Shown: positions 46,863-58,489 of the stretch, one piece after another | How positions within the stretch are numbered: the stretch's first letter is position 1 | Layout of the letters: each line of letters starts with the position of its first letter | NCBI GenBank assembly: GCA_009823505.1 | Contig: VZQC01003076.1 | Location: 364,405 to 428,404, forward strand | Origin: Rhizomys pruinosus | Taxonomy: Eukaryota; Chordata; Mammalia; Rodentia; Spalacidae | Reading direction: 5' to 3' | DNA: 64,000 bases | Program-made: the position numbers and the translations under genes | Notes under the pieces: generated by a model | Databases searched by the model: none | Seen by the model: the letters and a program-made list of their open reading frames with translations, nothing else | What the model was told of the DNA's origin: nothing

Positions 46863-47435
46863 GTTGTCCCTTCATCGTGTCCCTGGCATGTGAGTTTCCT
46901 TTTTGCCTGTATTCCGATGTGAATCGCAAATGCCTCTTCATTCTGTTGAAGGCTTGCTTTGCTTGCCTCCTTCAGATGCCTTTTTTTTCTCTCCCCTTGT
47001 TTACAGAGTGTTGACTTGTCTAGGTTTCAACTCTGTTTATATATTGGAGGTCTAACTCACTCTTCCTGTTCTGAAGGCTCTCCAAAAAAATCCACTTGGA
47101 CACTCCCTCAGCAAGTCCAGTTGGCGGGGGGGGGGGTTTATGCCTGGCTTATACTCTGTGCTTCAGGTGGTCCTGGGAAATCCCTGATCTAAGCTCTGCA
47201 CACTCAAGTCTCACAGTGGCAACAGGTCCACCTTTAGTACCAGTAGCCGGGCAACTTTGCCCCGACAGCCACACAAGACAACACTACAATGATTTAGCTA
47301 TCCAACAAATCAAAGAAACAATTATCCAACAACCCGAAGATAGATCTATCCAACAATCTGCCTGGCTGAAGCGCCCAGTTCCTACCTGTGCTTCAGGTAG
47401 TCCTGGGAAGTCCCTGATCTAAGCTCTGCACACTC
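46863..47435 (-). promoter_or_regulatory. L1 5'UTR with a partial 230-bp duplication
   Basis: The block 'cttcaggtggtcctggga' through 'ctgatctaagctctgcacac' occurs at 47161 and again at 47391, 230 bp apart. In the L1 sense this is a duplicated 5' end, as in monomer-type rodent L1 promoters. A poly(G) run sits at 47126-47136. Confidence 0.6.
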
Positions 47436-47448
47436 CTATTCAAAATTT

Positions 47449-47601
47449 TTTTCTTTTTGGTCTTTTCGAGACAGGGTCTCCCTGTAGCCCCAGCTGTCCT
47501 GGAACTCACTCTGTAGACCAAGCTGTCCTTGAACTCACAAAGATCTGCCTGCTTCTGCCTCCCAAGCGCTAGGATTAAAGGCCTGCGCCACCACACCCGG
47601 C
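47449..47601 (-). mobile_element. B1 SINE inserted into the L1 target-site duplication
   Basis: Full reversed B1 with 'ggtcttttcgagacagggtc'. The 9-bp repeat 'tcaaaattt' flanks it (47440-47448, 47602-47610). The left copy is the distal part of the L1 duplication. Confidence 0.93.
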
Positions 47602-48924
47602 TCAAAATTTCTTATCCCAGATATATAACTGGCCAATTCTGCTTCTCTACTGTAACATTTTTTTTTATCTAAGCATACATAGCATTATTGTCCTTATTTG
47701 TTTACATGGCTGTCTTTGTACACTAACCAGAAAACCATCTAAAGAAAGCAGGAGATGTGATAACCATTTTTTTTTTTTAATTCTCAACTCGCTCTTTTGG
47801 CAAGATATGTAAGAAGCACTTCATAGATGATGCTGAATGAAGGAAAGACCACAATCACTCAAGTGTGTGCTTGTTGACTTTCATCCATATTTACTACTAG
47901 ATTCTGATATTTATTTACAAATTGTCTTGCCTGCTTTTATATCATTGAATGTTTTAGACAATAGTGTCCTTACAACATGAATCATGCTTCTTTAAAGGAG
48001 TTGGTGATTACCAAGAGAGAAATATATATATATATATATTTTTAACTTAAATTAAAATATATATAGAACCAGAAAGTGTTATATATTTACAAAACTGGTA
48101 AAAAGGCAGAGATGGTGGCCTGTTTCCTAGAAGCAGAAAATTTTTATTATTATGTAAGTGCATTCAATTTTTAATATTTTGGTAAAAAAAAACCCTCATA
48201 TCTTCTAGCACAAGGTTCACTATTTATTTCTGAAACAGCAGGTATAGGTATGGTCTGACCTAAGGATTATCACACAACTGATGTGGTTAATGCCTTATGT
48301 AAGTGGGTAAAAGCAGTCTAGAAAGGTGCGAGCAGTTTAGGTGACAGGTTGGAACTCCCTTAATTTGAAACCAGGATCTGAAAGTGGAAGAGCTCTGTTT
48401 ACAGCTCATTGAGACATACTGGTATACACAAGATTTTTACTGGCTTGCCACATATACTTAATCTTAATAAATGATAACAAAGAATGGTGGATCCTGATTT
48501 ACACTGAAAGCTGTAACATGTCCAATGCCAAGATGGAAAAAGTTAGGAGAGAATAACACATGGTATGACTGGTTCATGGTGACTCCATTAGCTTTGGAAA
48601 GACAAAATGGAAATGGAGCCTGACTCCCTTGGGATAGAGCCATCTCAGGATGATTCTTTACAGTCAGCCCATTTTCCCACACACATCATCCCATTCAACA
48701 AGGAGATGGGTGGGAATATTAAGAGACTGAATAGGAAAGGACACTGGATTAGGAAATTCACTTTGGTCTGGACAAGTCAGTAGTAAATCCAGGATTATAG
48801 TTGTTTTCTGACCCAAATTCATGGTTGTTGTGCTGCTTATGAAAGCTTCACAGCTCTTGAGGCCAAGACTTGCAGAGTGAGGTGATCTGCCAACTGCTGG
48901 AAGAATGTGAAAGAAATCCAGTAT

Positions 48925-49140
48925 CTAGACGGGTCAGCAATTGTTTGTGCAGCCATTAAATTCCTTGATACAATTTGAAAGTTCATTTAGACTGTCTCAT
49001 TTAATCCCAAAGTAACTCTGACAACTGGTTACATGATACAACATATCTTCACTTCAGTGTGACACAGGGTGACTGAGGCATGGATGAGGCATGGTGTGAG
49101 TGGAACTCATCCCTTTCTGTGAAATTAGAGCCTGGCCACC
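48925..49140 (+). mobile_element. MIR remnant, weak
   Basis: 'actgtctcatttaatcccaa' and 'ggtgactgaggcatgg' recall the MIR core. Diverged. Confidence 0.35.
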
Positions 49141-49232
49141 TTCTATAATGTCTCACATGGGGGCTGGCAGCCCAGATGAAGCAGCTGCTTCTGTCAGGAT
49201 CACTAAAGGTTCCAATATATAAAAAGCAATTT

Positions 49233-49434
49233 AGGGCTGGAGAGATGGTTCAGCACTTAAAAGCATAGGCTGCTCTTGCAGAGGCCTCAGGTTCAATTCC
49301 CAGCACCCACATGGTGGGTAACAATTGTCCATAACTCAGTTCCAGGGGATCTGATGCCCTCTTCTGACATGCACAGGCATTGCAATTACATGTAGTCAAT
49401 ACACTCAAACACGTAAAATAAAAAATAACAAAAA
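49233..49434 (+). mobile_element. B2/B3-type SINE
   Basis: 'gggctggagagatggttcag', 'caattcccagcacccacatg', tail 'gtaaaataaaaaataac'. Confidence 0.9.
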
Positions 49435-49738
49435 AGTTGTTTAATTTGAGGTAGGTTTTTCTAATAAGAGAAATATAATAAAATGATCCATTATCCTCGT
49501 AAAAATTAAGAGCACTAAAAATAAAATGTTAACATGCTATTTCCACTCAGGCAAAGATAAGGAATATCACAGGAACCCAGATACAAGATAAGGGTGTGTG
49601 CAACGCAGGCAGGCTTTAAACTTGTACTTGCCATTTCCCAGTGACAGGCAAGAAGTTGAGGGACTTTCGAAGCCATGGTCTTATGGTATCTGCTTCCTCT
49701 TCATGACTTATGAAAGTATTTAAAAAGTTAAAAGCCAG

Positions 49739-49926
49739 CTGGGCGTGGTAGCGCACGTCTTTAATCTCAACACTCAGGAGGCAGAGGCAGGTGGATCTCT
49801 GTGAGTTCAAGGCCAGCCTGGTCTACAGAGCTAGCTCTAGGTCAGCTGGGACTAAAGGGAGACCCTGTCTCAAAAAGACCAAAAAAACAAAAACAAAAAC
49901 AAAAACAAAAACAAAAAAAAACCACA
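49739..49926 (+). mobile_element. B1 SINE, young, with target-site duplication and (AAAAAC)n tail
   Basis: Full B1 followed by an expanded AAAAAC tail (49884-49919). The 11-bp repeat 'ttaaaagccag' flanks it at 49728-49738 and 49927-49937. Confidence 0.95.
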
Positions 49927-51434
49927 TTAAAAGCCAGCCGGATCACCCATCCAAAGAGCAGGGATGGTGGGGGCCCACTCAAGGATTTTAGCATTCCACC
50001 ACTTTTTCTCTGTTGAAACCTGACCTCATTCTTGGCTTCCAGTTCACTTCCTCTTCGACAGCCCAGTGAATTCCCATGGGGCAGCAGGACTCGGGGGAGA
50101 GACCTGGGGCTGCCCATGCTGTGGGAAAAGTGCCTTGGTTGTAGGAGACTTGTTGCCCATGCTGTGGTTCCCATCAGGGAAAGTGCCTTGCTTAGTTTTT
50201 AACCTCTGAGCCCAAACTGAAATGATTAAAACTCCATGTACAGAAACACGATGGTTTCTTAAAAACATGCTGCAGAGCAATGCATCACTGGCTTAGTCCA
50301 CTGGAATCTAGAAACAACAAAACAAACATACTGTACAGGTCCTACATTACGTTCTGGAAAGGGTTACATTTCCAACAAATTTATTCCAACAAATATCAAA
50401 ACAATCTAACTACTGAAAAGACATGGAGGAAACTTTAACATATTTTTGTGTGAAAGAAGTCAATCTGAAAAGGTATGCACTGTATGATCCCAAGTAGATG
50501 ATGTTCTAGAAAACACTTCACTCACTATGGAGAAAGCAAAATGATCAGTGGCAGTGGGGGTGAGGGGCAGAGGCTGTTAAGACAGTGGAAATACTCTGCA
50601 TGATATGGTGGATACATATTCTTAGGATCTGTTCAAACCCACAGGATATCCAAAAACAAGGAGAAACCTGAATATAAACCAGTACCGATACACCAATGTA
50701 GGTTCATTAATTACAGAAATCCACTGCTGTGTCGTAGGAGGTTGATAATGGGGGACCATGTGCATGAGGGGATAGGAGACACATAGGCAATCTCTGTATC
50801 TTCACCTTGGTTTGGTTATGAACCTAAAACTATGCTGTAATAAAATAAGGCAGGGCAAGTTCTTCAAGAGCTCCATTCCTACAGGAGCAGAACCGGGGCA
50901 GGACGCCACCTGTCAGGCATGCTCTGTTCTCTTGGCTCAGTGTAGGGGTGTCGGCTGCTGATTATTGTTGATTATCATTTTGTCTCTGTATCTTTACACA
51001 CCAGTTACTGCATGAACTTCTGTAGGGGAATCCTGTCTTTTTCTTCCACAATGCAGTTTGCTTAAGTCATTTTATACCTGTCAAAAACACCAATGTCAGA
51101 TTTACTAGAATGACTAAATATATTCAAGGATCTTAATACAGTGGCTCCTTACATCAGCTCAATGAATCCATTGATTAGAGAGAGGTCAAAGTGTGAGCTG
51201 AAGATAAATTTATTGTCAGTGAAAAAAATCATGCTGTCATTCTAAATTTTCTTAGGACAGAAAAAAGGTCTTAGTTTGATAGGAATCCTGGAAAAACTCC
51301 TCCAGGCTATGCGACAAAAGGCCCTATGAATTTGATATAAAGAAATGGCACAGACAAGGAGAGACGGGAGGAGAAAGAAACTCAGAAAGTATAGGTAGAG
51401 GCAGCCCATCTGTGGCTGCATTGTCTTAAACTGC

Positions 51435-51720
51435 CTGCCTGTTGATTGTGCCTGACTCTGCCCCTAGTTGAGAATGGCTTGTATCAACTTGTGACACACC
51501 GTGTGAGACAAGTTCATGAGACAAGCTCGTGATACAGCTTGTGATATTTACAGAGTGTGAAACAGGGAGTCTGGGATTGGCTGTGAGAGATGACATTATT
51601 CTGTTTATATAAAGGATGGGCTGTAAACAATAAATCGAATCTCCGTTTCCACCCGACGAGATTCCCAAATTCCTTATTTCCACGTGTGTGTAAGTTTAAG
51701 CCCATCATGCTTGTGTTTGA
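51435..51720 (+). mobile_element. Possible solo LTR
   Basis: A promoter-like 'tttatataaagg' (about 51603) is followed 25 bases later by 'caataaatcg' (about 51628) and a short T/C-rich stretch, the U3-R-U5 spacing of a retroviral LTR. I could not fix TG/CA ends or a target duplication. Confidence 0.35.
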
Positions 51721-52949
51721 GTGTTGAGTGCTAGCAGAATTGGTTGGAAAAAAAGTTGTTCTGTTGCACTGCCAACCTGGGGGGAGATCGAGTTACAGTA
51801 GGGGTTCTGATTGGACAAGGCAGCAGGAAGCCACCAGTCTGAGGTTTCTGTCTCTGGGTGCTGTCAGTCCCCAGCAGGTGAAATTAATGCAGCCATAATG
51901 GGGTGGCAGCGGACTCCCCTAGGCTAAGGGTCTGCTGAACCCACTGGGCTGTGGGGTGAAAGTTCCCACAGCCAGCTGGTGTGGTGCATTTTGTGCCAGC
52001 TCTCAAGAGAAGCCAGAGGCTCCTCCCCCTTTCCTCTCCTTTCATCCAGCAGACTTGGACTGGACCAAGTCTCTAAGTGCTGGAGAGCATGAACAACAAG
52101 AAAGTATTTACGGTGGTCCACTGATAACTCACAGGAGATTGGTTCTGGGAAAGAGAAACTGGGAAATAGCACAATATCAAGTGTAACTGTTTTTGATGAC
52201 TAGCTTACTAAACCCCCTGCTCACCTGAAGAGGAGCAACTCCAATGGACGTCTCACGCTTTAACTATATTTGTGATCACAATGACCATGGACTAGGGTCC
52301 AACCCTTGATAAGAAATTAGTCAGTCATGAAAAAAAAAAACTTGAAAATGGTAAGATGAAAAGGCCCTGCATTATGGAAAGCCTCTGCATTTCTTGCCAA
52401 ATCTTTTGCTTTTAATTGAGAAATAGAGAAGCAAAGAGTGTGTGGTTGTTCTGCTGGCTTGATGCTATATTTGCATGAAAATGCTTAATGAACCCGTCAG
52501 TATGCTTCTGAACAGCACATACATATCTTCCTCCTACTCCCAAACCAGCAAGCAGTTTTCCCCTACCACCCCCTCACCAAAGAGCCTCTCCCTCCTCTTC
52601 TGTTTTCTTTAGTCTTTGCTGATGAAACACCCTGTTCTTGTTCCAATACTTCATCCCCCTCCAAATGCCTCACTTTTGTTCAGCACACAACTAGATGACT
52701 AGGCATTCTCGGTGCCTTTCAGGTTCTGACCCTATTCCATGTTAAACAAGCTGCACTTCATGTGTAGGACAGGGCTCATAAAGCCGCACCACTAAGGAGG
52801 GCAGGTATGTAAGCAAGGCTGCTGCTGGCAGGAATGCCTGATGTGATCAGCAAAGCTGGGGAGAAAAACTAATTTCAGAGAGGACCAGGTGCATTCTGAA
52901 AACTACCCTTCTTCCTTCCTTCCTTCCTTCCCTCCCTCCCTGTTTCACT

Positions 52950-53035
52950 CACTATGTAGCCCAGGCTAGCCTGGGACTTCAGACCCTCCTGCCACAGCCC
53001 CCTGAATGCTAGGATTACAAGTATGCACCATTCAG
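52950..53035 (-). mobile_element. B1 SINE, diverged fragment
   Basis: 'cactatgtagcccaggctag', 'gctaggattacaagtatgca', preceded by a CCTT/CCCT run at 52910-52940. Confidence 0.6.
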
Positions 53036-53320
53036 CTGAGGATGAAACAACACTCCTGTTTCTAATGTGAGTTCAGGCTTTTAATAAACAGAAATCATTG
53101 GGAAAAATTTAAAAGATCAATAATAAATGAGTTGCCCACTGTGACTTCTGATATTGTCAGAAAGGATCATTTCATTTCAAGCTTTTAAAATTTTCTTTAA
53201 AAAGAACTTTATTTTCAAAAATATTTTATTTTTTTAGCAAGATTTATTTTTCAAACTTGTGCTTTTTAATTATTTATTATTTTAATTTATTATTAATTTA
53301 TTATTTTAATTTATTGCTTA

Positions 53321-53321
53321 T

Positions 53322-53367
<46 letters not shown>
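53321..53367. repeat. (CTAT)n microsatellite
   Basis: About 12 units, adjoining the tail side of a minus-strand B1. Confidence 0.95.
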
Positions 53368-53369
53368 AT

Positions 53370-53510
53370 AAAGGGAGACAGGGTCTCCCTTTAGTCCCAG
53401 CTGGCCTGGAGCTGGCTCTGTAGACCAGGCTGGCCGTGAACTCATAGAGATCCACCTGCCTCTGCCTCCCAAGGGCTGGGATGAAAGGCATGCACCACCA
53501 TGCCCAGCTA
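53370..53510 (-). mobile_element. B1 SINE
   Basis: 'gggagacagggtctcccttt', 'gtagaccaggctggccgtga', 'gcatgcaccaccatgcccag'. Confidence 0.92.
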
Positions 53511-53722
53511 TTTATTATTTTATGTGTATGAGTGTATTGCCTGTATGTAGATAGGTATATCCATGTCATGCAATGCTCATGGAGGTCAGAAGAGGGCTTT
53601 GGAGCCCCAGAAATGGAGTTATGCATGGTTGTTAGCTGCCATATGGGTGCTGGGAATCAAACCTGGGTCCTCTGCAAGAGCAGCCTATGCTCTTTAATCA
53701 CGGAGTCATCTCCCTAGCCCCA
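53511..53722 (-). mobile_element. B2/B3-type SINE
   Basis: Directly abuts the preceding B1: 'tatttattattttatgtgta', 'ccatgtcatgcaatgctcat', 'gagtcatctccctagcccc'. The B1 probably inserted at the tail of this older SINE. Confidence 0.88.
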
Positions 53723-54329
53723 GAATTTTATTTCTTTTAAAATCCAAAATATTTAAAGTATCTGGGAAATTTTGGAGGGCTACTGTGATTCCTAGTTAAG
53801 AACCTATATGAAAAGTCAAATTAATATATAAAGTATGATTCTGTTTACATGAAATTATAGAAAATGCTGTTTGTCATTCCACTGTGAAAAAATGTCTATC
53901 AATTACTGTTTGTCGGCAGAAGTCAAAAGAGCTGTCAGCAAACTAGGTTAAGTAGGTATTATTTTGATTGTGGTAACAGTTTCAAAGTTTAAGAAATGTG
54001 TAAAAACTCAGACTGTACACCTTAAATAGTACAGTTTCATGGTGTTCAACTATCGTCCACTGAATTTACATATAATTCATTAAAGTATAAAAAGTCTAGA
54101 ATCTAAAATAAAAAGTTATACAGATGAAAATCATTCTATCAATTAAATGAGACATATAATCATAGGTGATTAGCTGGTGCTGACATAGATGCTTATTATT
54201 CATATAAAGATGCACTAGAACAAGTGATAAAGGATCAGCTCTGTTAAAAAAGAACATATACGTAAGTTCATTTATTCTATGGTAAAAATAGTTCCTAATC
54301 AAGAAAACAAGTGTTGACTAAGAAGCAAA

Positions 54330-54560
54330 CAAACTGGAAAGATGGCTCAGTGGTCATGAGCACTTGCTGCTCTTGTGGAGGACCTGGTTCAGTTTCCAAC
54401 ACTCAGACCAGATAGCTCAGAACCACCTGCAACTCCAGTTCCAGAGGTCTGACGCCCTGTCCTGTCTTCTGCTGGCACCTGCATATATGCAGTACACATA
54501 CAGACCAGCAGACACAAACAAACAACAAAACAAAACAGAAATTGCAATACCTAAACCAGA
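54330..54560 (+). mobile_element. B2/B3-type SINE, diverged
   Basis: 'aaactggaaagatggctcag', 'actccagttccagaggtctg', tail with 'cagacacaaacaaac'. Confidence 0.75.
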
Positions 54561-54839
54561 TGCTAGCTCATTATGTGTGAAATAAAAAGAATGACTAGAA
54601 AGCTTATGAGTTAAGAATTTTCTTTTCAATTTTATACAGCATGGGCCTGAATACTAAGTGTCAGGCCTGAGGTCTTGGTATGAAATGTACAATGTAGTCT
54701 GCAAACATTTTTGTAGCTACAGAAAGAGAACCTTGTGTAGTGAAATGTGCTTCAGGATTAATTCACACTCACAAGAGGCAGTGTGGACAAGAGTTAGCTT
54801 AAGGACAGGCGGTGTAGATCTCAGCATCTTCTTCACAAC

Positions 54840-54975
54840 ATGTGGCCCTTAGAAATAGGACATTAATTTTCTGGGATTCAGTTTCTTCACTTATAAACAG
54901 GCATGGTTACACCTACCTCACTGCAGTGATAAAGGGACTGAATGGGAACACATATACACTATGCCCAGCAAAGGG
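54840..54975 (-). mobile_element. MIR, ancient SINE, that leads into the minisatellite
   Basis: Reversed MIR: 'tctgggattcagtttcttca', 'cttataaacaggcatggtta', 'cacctacctcactgcagtga' and then the 'gactgaatgggaac...ctatgcccagc' segment, which corresponds to MIR's 'ggattaaatgaga...agtgcctggc' region. Confidence 0.65.
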
Positions 54976-56370
54976 ACTGAATGGGAACACATATACACTA
55001 TCTCAGCAAAGGGACTGAATGGGAACACATATACACTATGCTCAGCAAAGGGACTGAATGGGAACACATATACACTATGCTCAGCAAAGGGACTGAATGG
55101 GAGCACATATACACAATGTTCAGCAAAGGTCTGAATGGGAGCACATATACACTATGCTCAGCAAAGGGACTGAATGGGAGCACATATACACTATGCTCAG
55201 CAAAGGGACTGAATGGGAACACATATACACTATGCTCAGCAAAGGGACTGAATGGGAACACATATACACTATGCTCAGCAAAGGGACTGAATGGGAGCAC
55301 ATATACACTATGCTCAGCAAAGGGACTGAATGGGAACACATATACACTATGCTCAGCAAAGGACTGAATGGGAACACATATACACTATGCTCAGCAAAGG
55401 GACTGAATGGGAGCACACATATACTATGCTCAGCAAAGGGACTGAATGGGAACACATATACACTATGCTCAGCAAAGGGACTGAATGGGAGCACACATAT
55501 ACTATGCTCAGCAAAGGGACTGAATGGGAACACATATACACTATGCTCAGCAAAGGGACTGAATGGGAGCACACATATACTATGCTCAGCAAAGGGACTG
55601 AATGGGAACACATATACACTATGCTCAGCAAAGGGACTGAATGGGAGCACACATATACTATGCTCAGCAAAGGGACTGAATGGGAACACATATACACTAT
55701 GCTCAGCAAAGGGACTGAATGGGAGCACACATATACTATGCTCAGCAAAGGGACTGAATGGGAGCACATATACACTATGCTCAGCAAAGGGACTGAATGG
55801 GAACACACATATACTATGCTCAGCAAAGGGACTGAATGGGAACACATATACACTATGCTCAGCAAAGGGACTGAATGGGAGCACACATATACTATGCTCA
55901 GCAAAGGGACTGAATGGGAGCACACATACACTATGCTCAGCAAAGGGACTGAATGGGAGCACACATATACTATGCTCAGCAAAGGGACTGAATGGGAGCA
56001 CATATACATTATGCTCAGCAAAGGACTGAATGGGAGCACATATACACTATGCTCAGCAAAGGGACTGAATGGGAGCACATAGACACTATGCTCAGCAAAG
56101 GGATTGAATGGGAGCACATATACACTATGCTCAGCAAAGGACTGAATGGGAGCACATATACACTATGCCCAGCAAAGGGACTGAATGGGAACACATATAC
56201 ACTATGTTCAGCAAAGGACTGAATGGGAGCACATATACACTATGCTCAGCAAAGGGACTGAATGGGAGCACATATACATTATGCTCAGCAAAGGGACTGA
56301 ACGGGAGCACATATATACTATGCTCAGCAAAGGACTGAATAAGAGCACATATATACTATGCTCAGCAAAG
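54931..56370. repeat. 39-bp minisatellite, about 37 copies, with dimeric higher-order part
   Basis: Unit 'aaagggactgaatgggaaca' plus 'catatacactatgctcagc', 39 bp. A few units lack one base ('aaaggactg'). From about 55380 to 55900 two variants alternate (gggaacacatatacact and gggagcacacatatact). 39 is a multiple of 3 and the unit lacks stops in several frames on both strands, so long frames of up to 310 codons appear. They are not genes. Confidence 0.97.
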
Positions 56371-56584
56371 TTCAGAACTTTCCAACTGATAGTAACATAA
56401 TCTAAGATCCACTTAGTAAGATAAACATAATCTGAAGTGATTTATTCATCTTTGCTTTAATCATTGGTCAAAACAATATAAACTACTCATAGGCTGTTCA
56501 TTATTCTATTTAGGGCTATGTGGAACGTCCCAAAGATACTTCAAGGCACAGAGAACATCACCAGGGAAAAAGAGACTTAGAAAT

Positions 56585-56992
56585 TGTGCTGGATAGCTTT
56601 AGTGTCAACTTGACACACCTGGGTTGAGGGAGCCTCAATTGGGGAACTGGCTCCATTGGATTGGCCTGTGGCCACATCTGTGGAGTACTGTCTTGATGGT
56701 CGAGCAGTATGGGAGGGCCCCGCCCACAATGAGTGGCGCCACCCTGGGCAGGTTGTTGTGTATGGTATAAGAAGGCGGGCTGGGCATGAGTCAGAGGAGC
56801 AAGCCAGTGAACAGCATTCCTCCATGGCCTGTGCTTCAGCTCCTGTCTCCAGGTTCCTGCCCTGAGTTCTTGCCTTGGGCTCCCTGAGTGAGAAACTGTG
56901 ACCCAGGAGATGTAAGCTGAATAAACCCTTTCCTCCCCAAGTTGGTGTCAGTCAGAGTGTTTTGTCACAACAATGGAAGACAAACTAGGACA
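56585..56992 (+). mobile_element. Intact solo LTR (ERVL/MaLR type) with 5-bp target-site duplication
   Basis: Begins TG ('tgtgctggatagc') and ends CA ('aaactaggaca'), 408 bp. Flanked by 'gaaat' on both sides (56580-56584, 56993-56997). It carries a TATA-like 'gtataagaagg' (about 56765) and a poly(A) signal 'tgaataaaccc' (about 56918). A 5-bp duplication fits class III retroviruses. No internal region is present, so it is a solo LTR left by recombination. Confidence 0.85.
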
Positions 56993-57004
56993 GAAATCTT
57001 TGTG

Positions 57005-57176
57005 TTTCTTTTTCTTTTCTTTTCTTTTTTTTTTCTTCTTTGAAGATAGGGTCTCCCTGTAGCCCCAGCTTGACTGGAACTCACTCTGTAGACCAGTCTG
57101 ACCTTGAACTCACAAAGATCCGCCTGCTTCTGCCTCCAGAGTGCTAGGATTAAAGGCATGCACCACCATGCCCGGC
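57005..57176 (-). mobile_element. B1 SINE
   Basis: T/C-rich tail, 'gatagggtctccctgtagcc', 'gctaggattaaaggcatgc'. Starts a few bases after the LTR. Confidence 0.92.
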
Positions 57177-57329
57177 GAGACCTCATTTTTACAGCTTGAT
57201 GTGGTCAACACTATGCTGGTAGACCAGACAAGGTCAACAAGGAGCAGTCCTTTTTGTAGTCCATGTTCACCAAGGGGCTAGCAAAGTATAATTCTTGTGT
57301 GTTTGTGAATATATGCACATGCATATGGA

Positions 57330-57545
57330 AGAAACAGATCAAACTCACATGTCAATGCTCAGGAGTTGTCCATCTTGTCTTCTGAGACGAGGTCTCTCAC
57401 TGCAACCCGGGACTTACTGATGTGGCTAGGCTGGTTGGCCAGCAAGCTCTAGGAATCCAACTGTCTCTGCTTTCCTAGCATGCCCGGCTTTTAATGAGCT
57501 CTTGAGCTTGAACTGAGGTCCTTACTGACTGAACTATCAGCCCAA
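57330..57545 (-). mobile_element. Old rodent SINE (RSINE-like)
   Basis: 'gtcttctgagacgaggtctc', 'gctggttggccagcaagctc', 'actgaactatcagcccaacc'. Confidence 0.45.
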
Positions 57546-57783
57546 CCCCTAGGTCCTATGAGTTATTCTTACTAATTACTGGGACACAGTTTATCATGCC
57601 AGGCTTCTGGTCACTTCAGTGTACACAAACATCTCTGTGGAATAAACCAAGTTACAGCCAAGAGAGATAAAAGCATATGATAAAAATATTGCCACAATCA
57701 ACCAGAAAAGACTAGTCTTTGGAGTTGGATAAATCTGGCTCATTCTGGAAAAAAAACTGGACTTCATAAGAAAATGTAAGACA

Positions 57784-57965
57784 GCTGAGTGTGGTGGTGT
57801 ATACCTTTTTTAAAAATTTATTTATTTATTTTTTTACCACTTATACTAACGAGGATGTGGTGTATACCTTTAATCCCAATACTTGGGAGGGAGATCAAGG
57901 CCAGTCTGGTCAACATAGTGAGTCCCAGGCCAGCTGGGACTACAGGGAGACTTTGTCTCAAATAA
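57784..57965 (+). mobile_element. B1 SINE with an internal TTTA-rich insertion
   Basis: The head 'gctgagtgtggtggtgtata' is interrupted at about 57807-57855, then 'gatgtggtgtatacctttaa' restarts and the rest of B1 follows to 'ctttgtctcaaataaa'. Confidence 0.8.
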
Positions 57966-58008
57966 ATAAGCAAACAAACAAATCTGTAAGTTAAAACAAT
58001 GATTTTAT

Positions 58009-58173
58009 TTTCATCTTTTTTTTTTTTTTTTGTCTTTTTGAGGCAGGGTTTCCCTGTATCCCCAGCTGGCCTGGAACTCACTATGTAGACTAGGTTGGCC
58101 TTGAACTCGTAGAAATCTGCCTGCCTCTGCCTCCTGAGTGCTGGGATTAAAGGTGTGCCCTACCATACCTGGC
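58009..58173 (-). mobile_element. B1 SINE with target-site duplication
   Basis: Flanked by 'taaaacaatgattttat' (57992-58008) and 'taaaacaataattttat' (58174-58190), one mismatch in 17. Confidence 0.95.
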
Positions 58174-58489
58174 TAAAACAATAATTTTATTAAAATTAAG
58201 GATTTTTGTATGAGGAAAGATACTATGGAAAAAGCTGATGGACAGGTGACAGAAAACATAAAAGAAGATAGAGGCTAAAGATGAAACTGAAGAGAGATAG
58301 AGACTGGGAAAATTACCCAGAAAAGCACCACCACATGCACTGATCACCAATGGACACCAATGTGCATTTACCTAAGAACACTGCCCTCACGACCAGGAGG
58401 CAGCCAATGCATATAAGCAAAGAGCTACAGTCAACACCCGGTAAGACTGCCTAGGTATACTTCTCGATGTAGCTAAGGAATGATTATCA

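Larger units (their letters stand above)
41162..47435 (-). mobile_element. Near full-length L1 retrotransposon, decayed, with nested SINEs
   Basis: A 13-bp direct repeat 'ctattcaaaattt' (41149-41161, 47436-47448) brackets it. From its 5' end it has a 5'UTR (about 46863-47435), ORF1 (about 46862-46200) with a coiled coil and an RNA-binding domain containing DLEDNTEQL and NLHIIGIEEEE, ORF2 from about 45740 and a 3'UTR (41370-41700). ORF2 keeps the endonuclease signatures GDFNTPLS and SDHSAVKLN (44994-45587) and the reverse transcriptase FADDM motif (43601-43921). Frames are broken by stops and shifts, so it is inactive. SINEs sit at 42109-42341 and about 41195-41368. Confidence 0.93.

Noticed and set aside
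51760..51800. Retroviral primer-binding site after the possible LTR
   Set aside because: The G-rich 'cctggggggagatcg' does not clearly complement a tRNA 3' end, and no LTR boundary precedes it.
54931..56370. CRISPR-like or coding repeat array (frames up to 310 codons on both strands)
   Set aside because: Units are directly joined with no unique spacers, the host is a mammal, and open frames on both strands follow from a 39-bp unit without stops.
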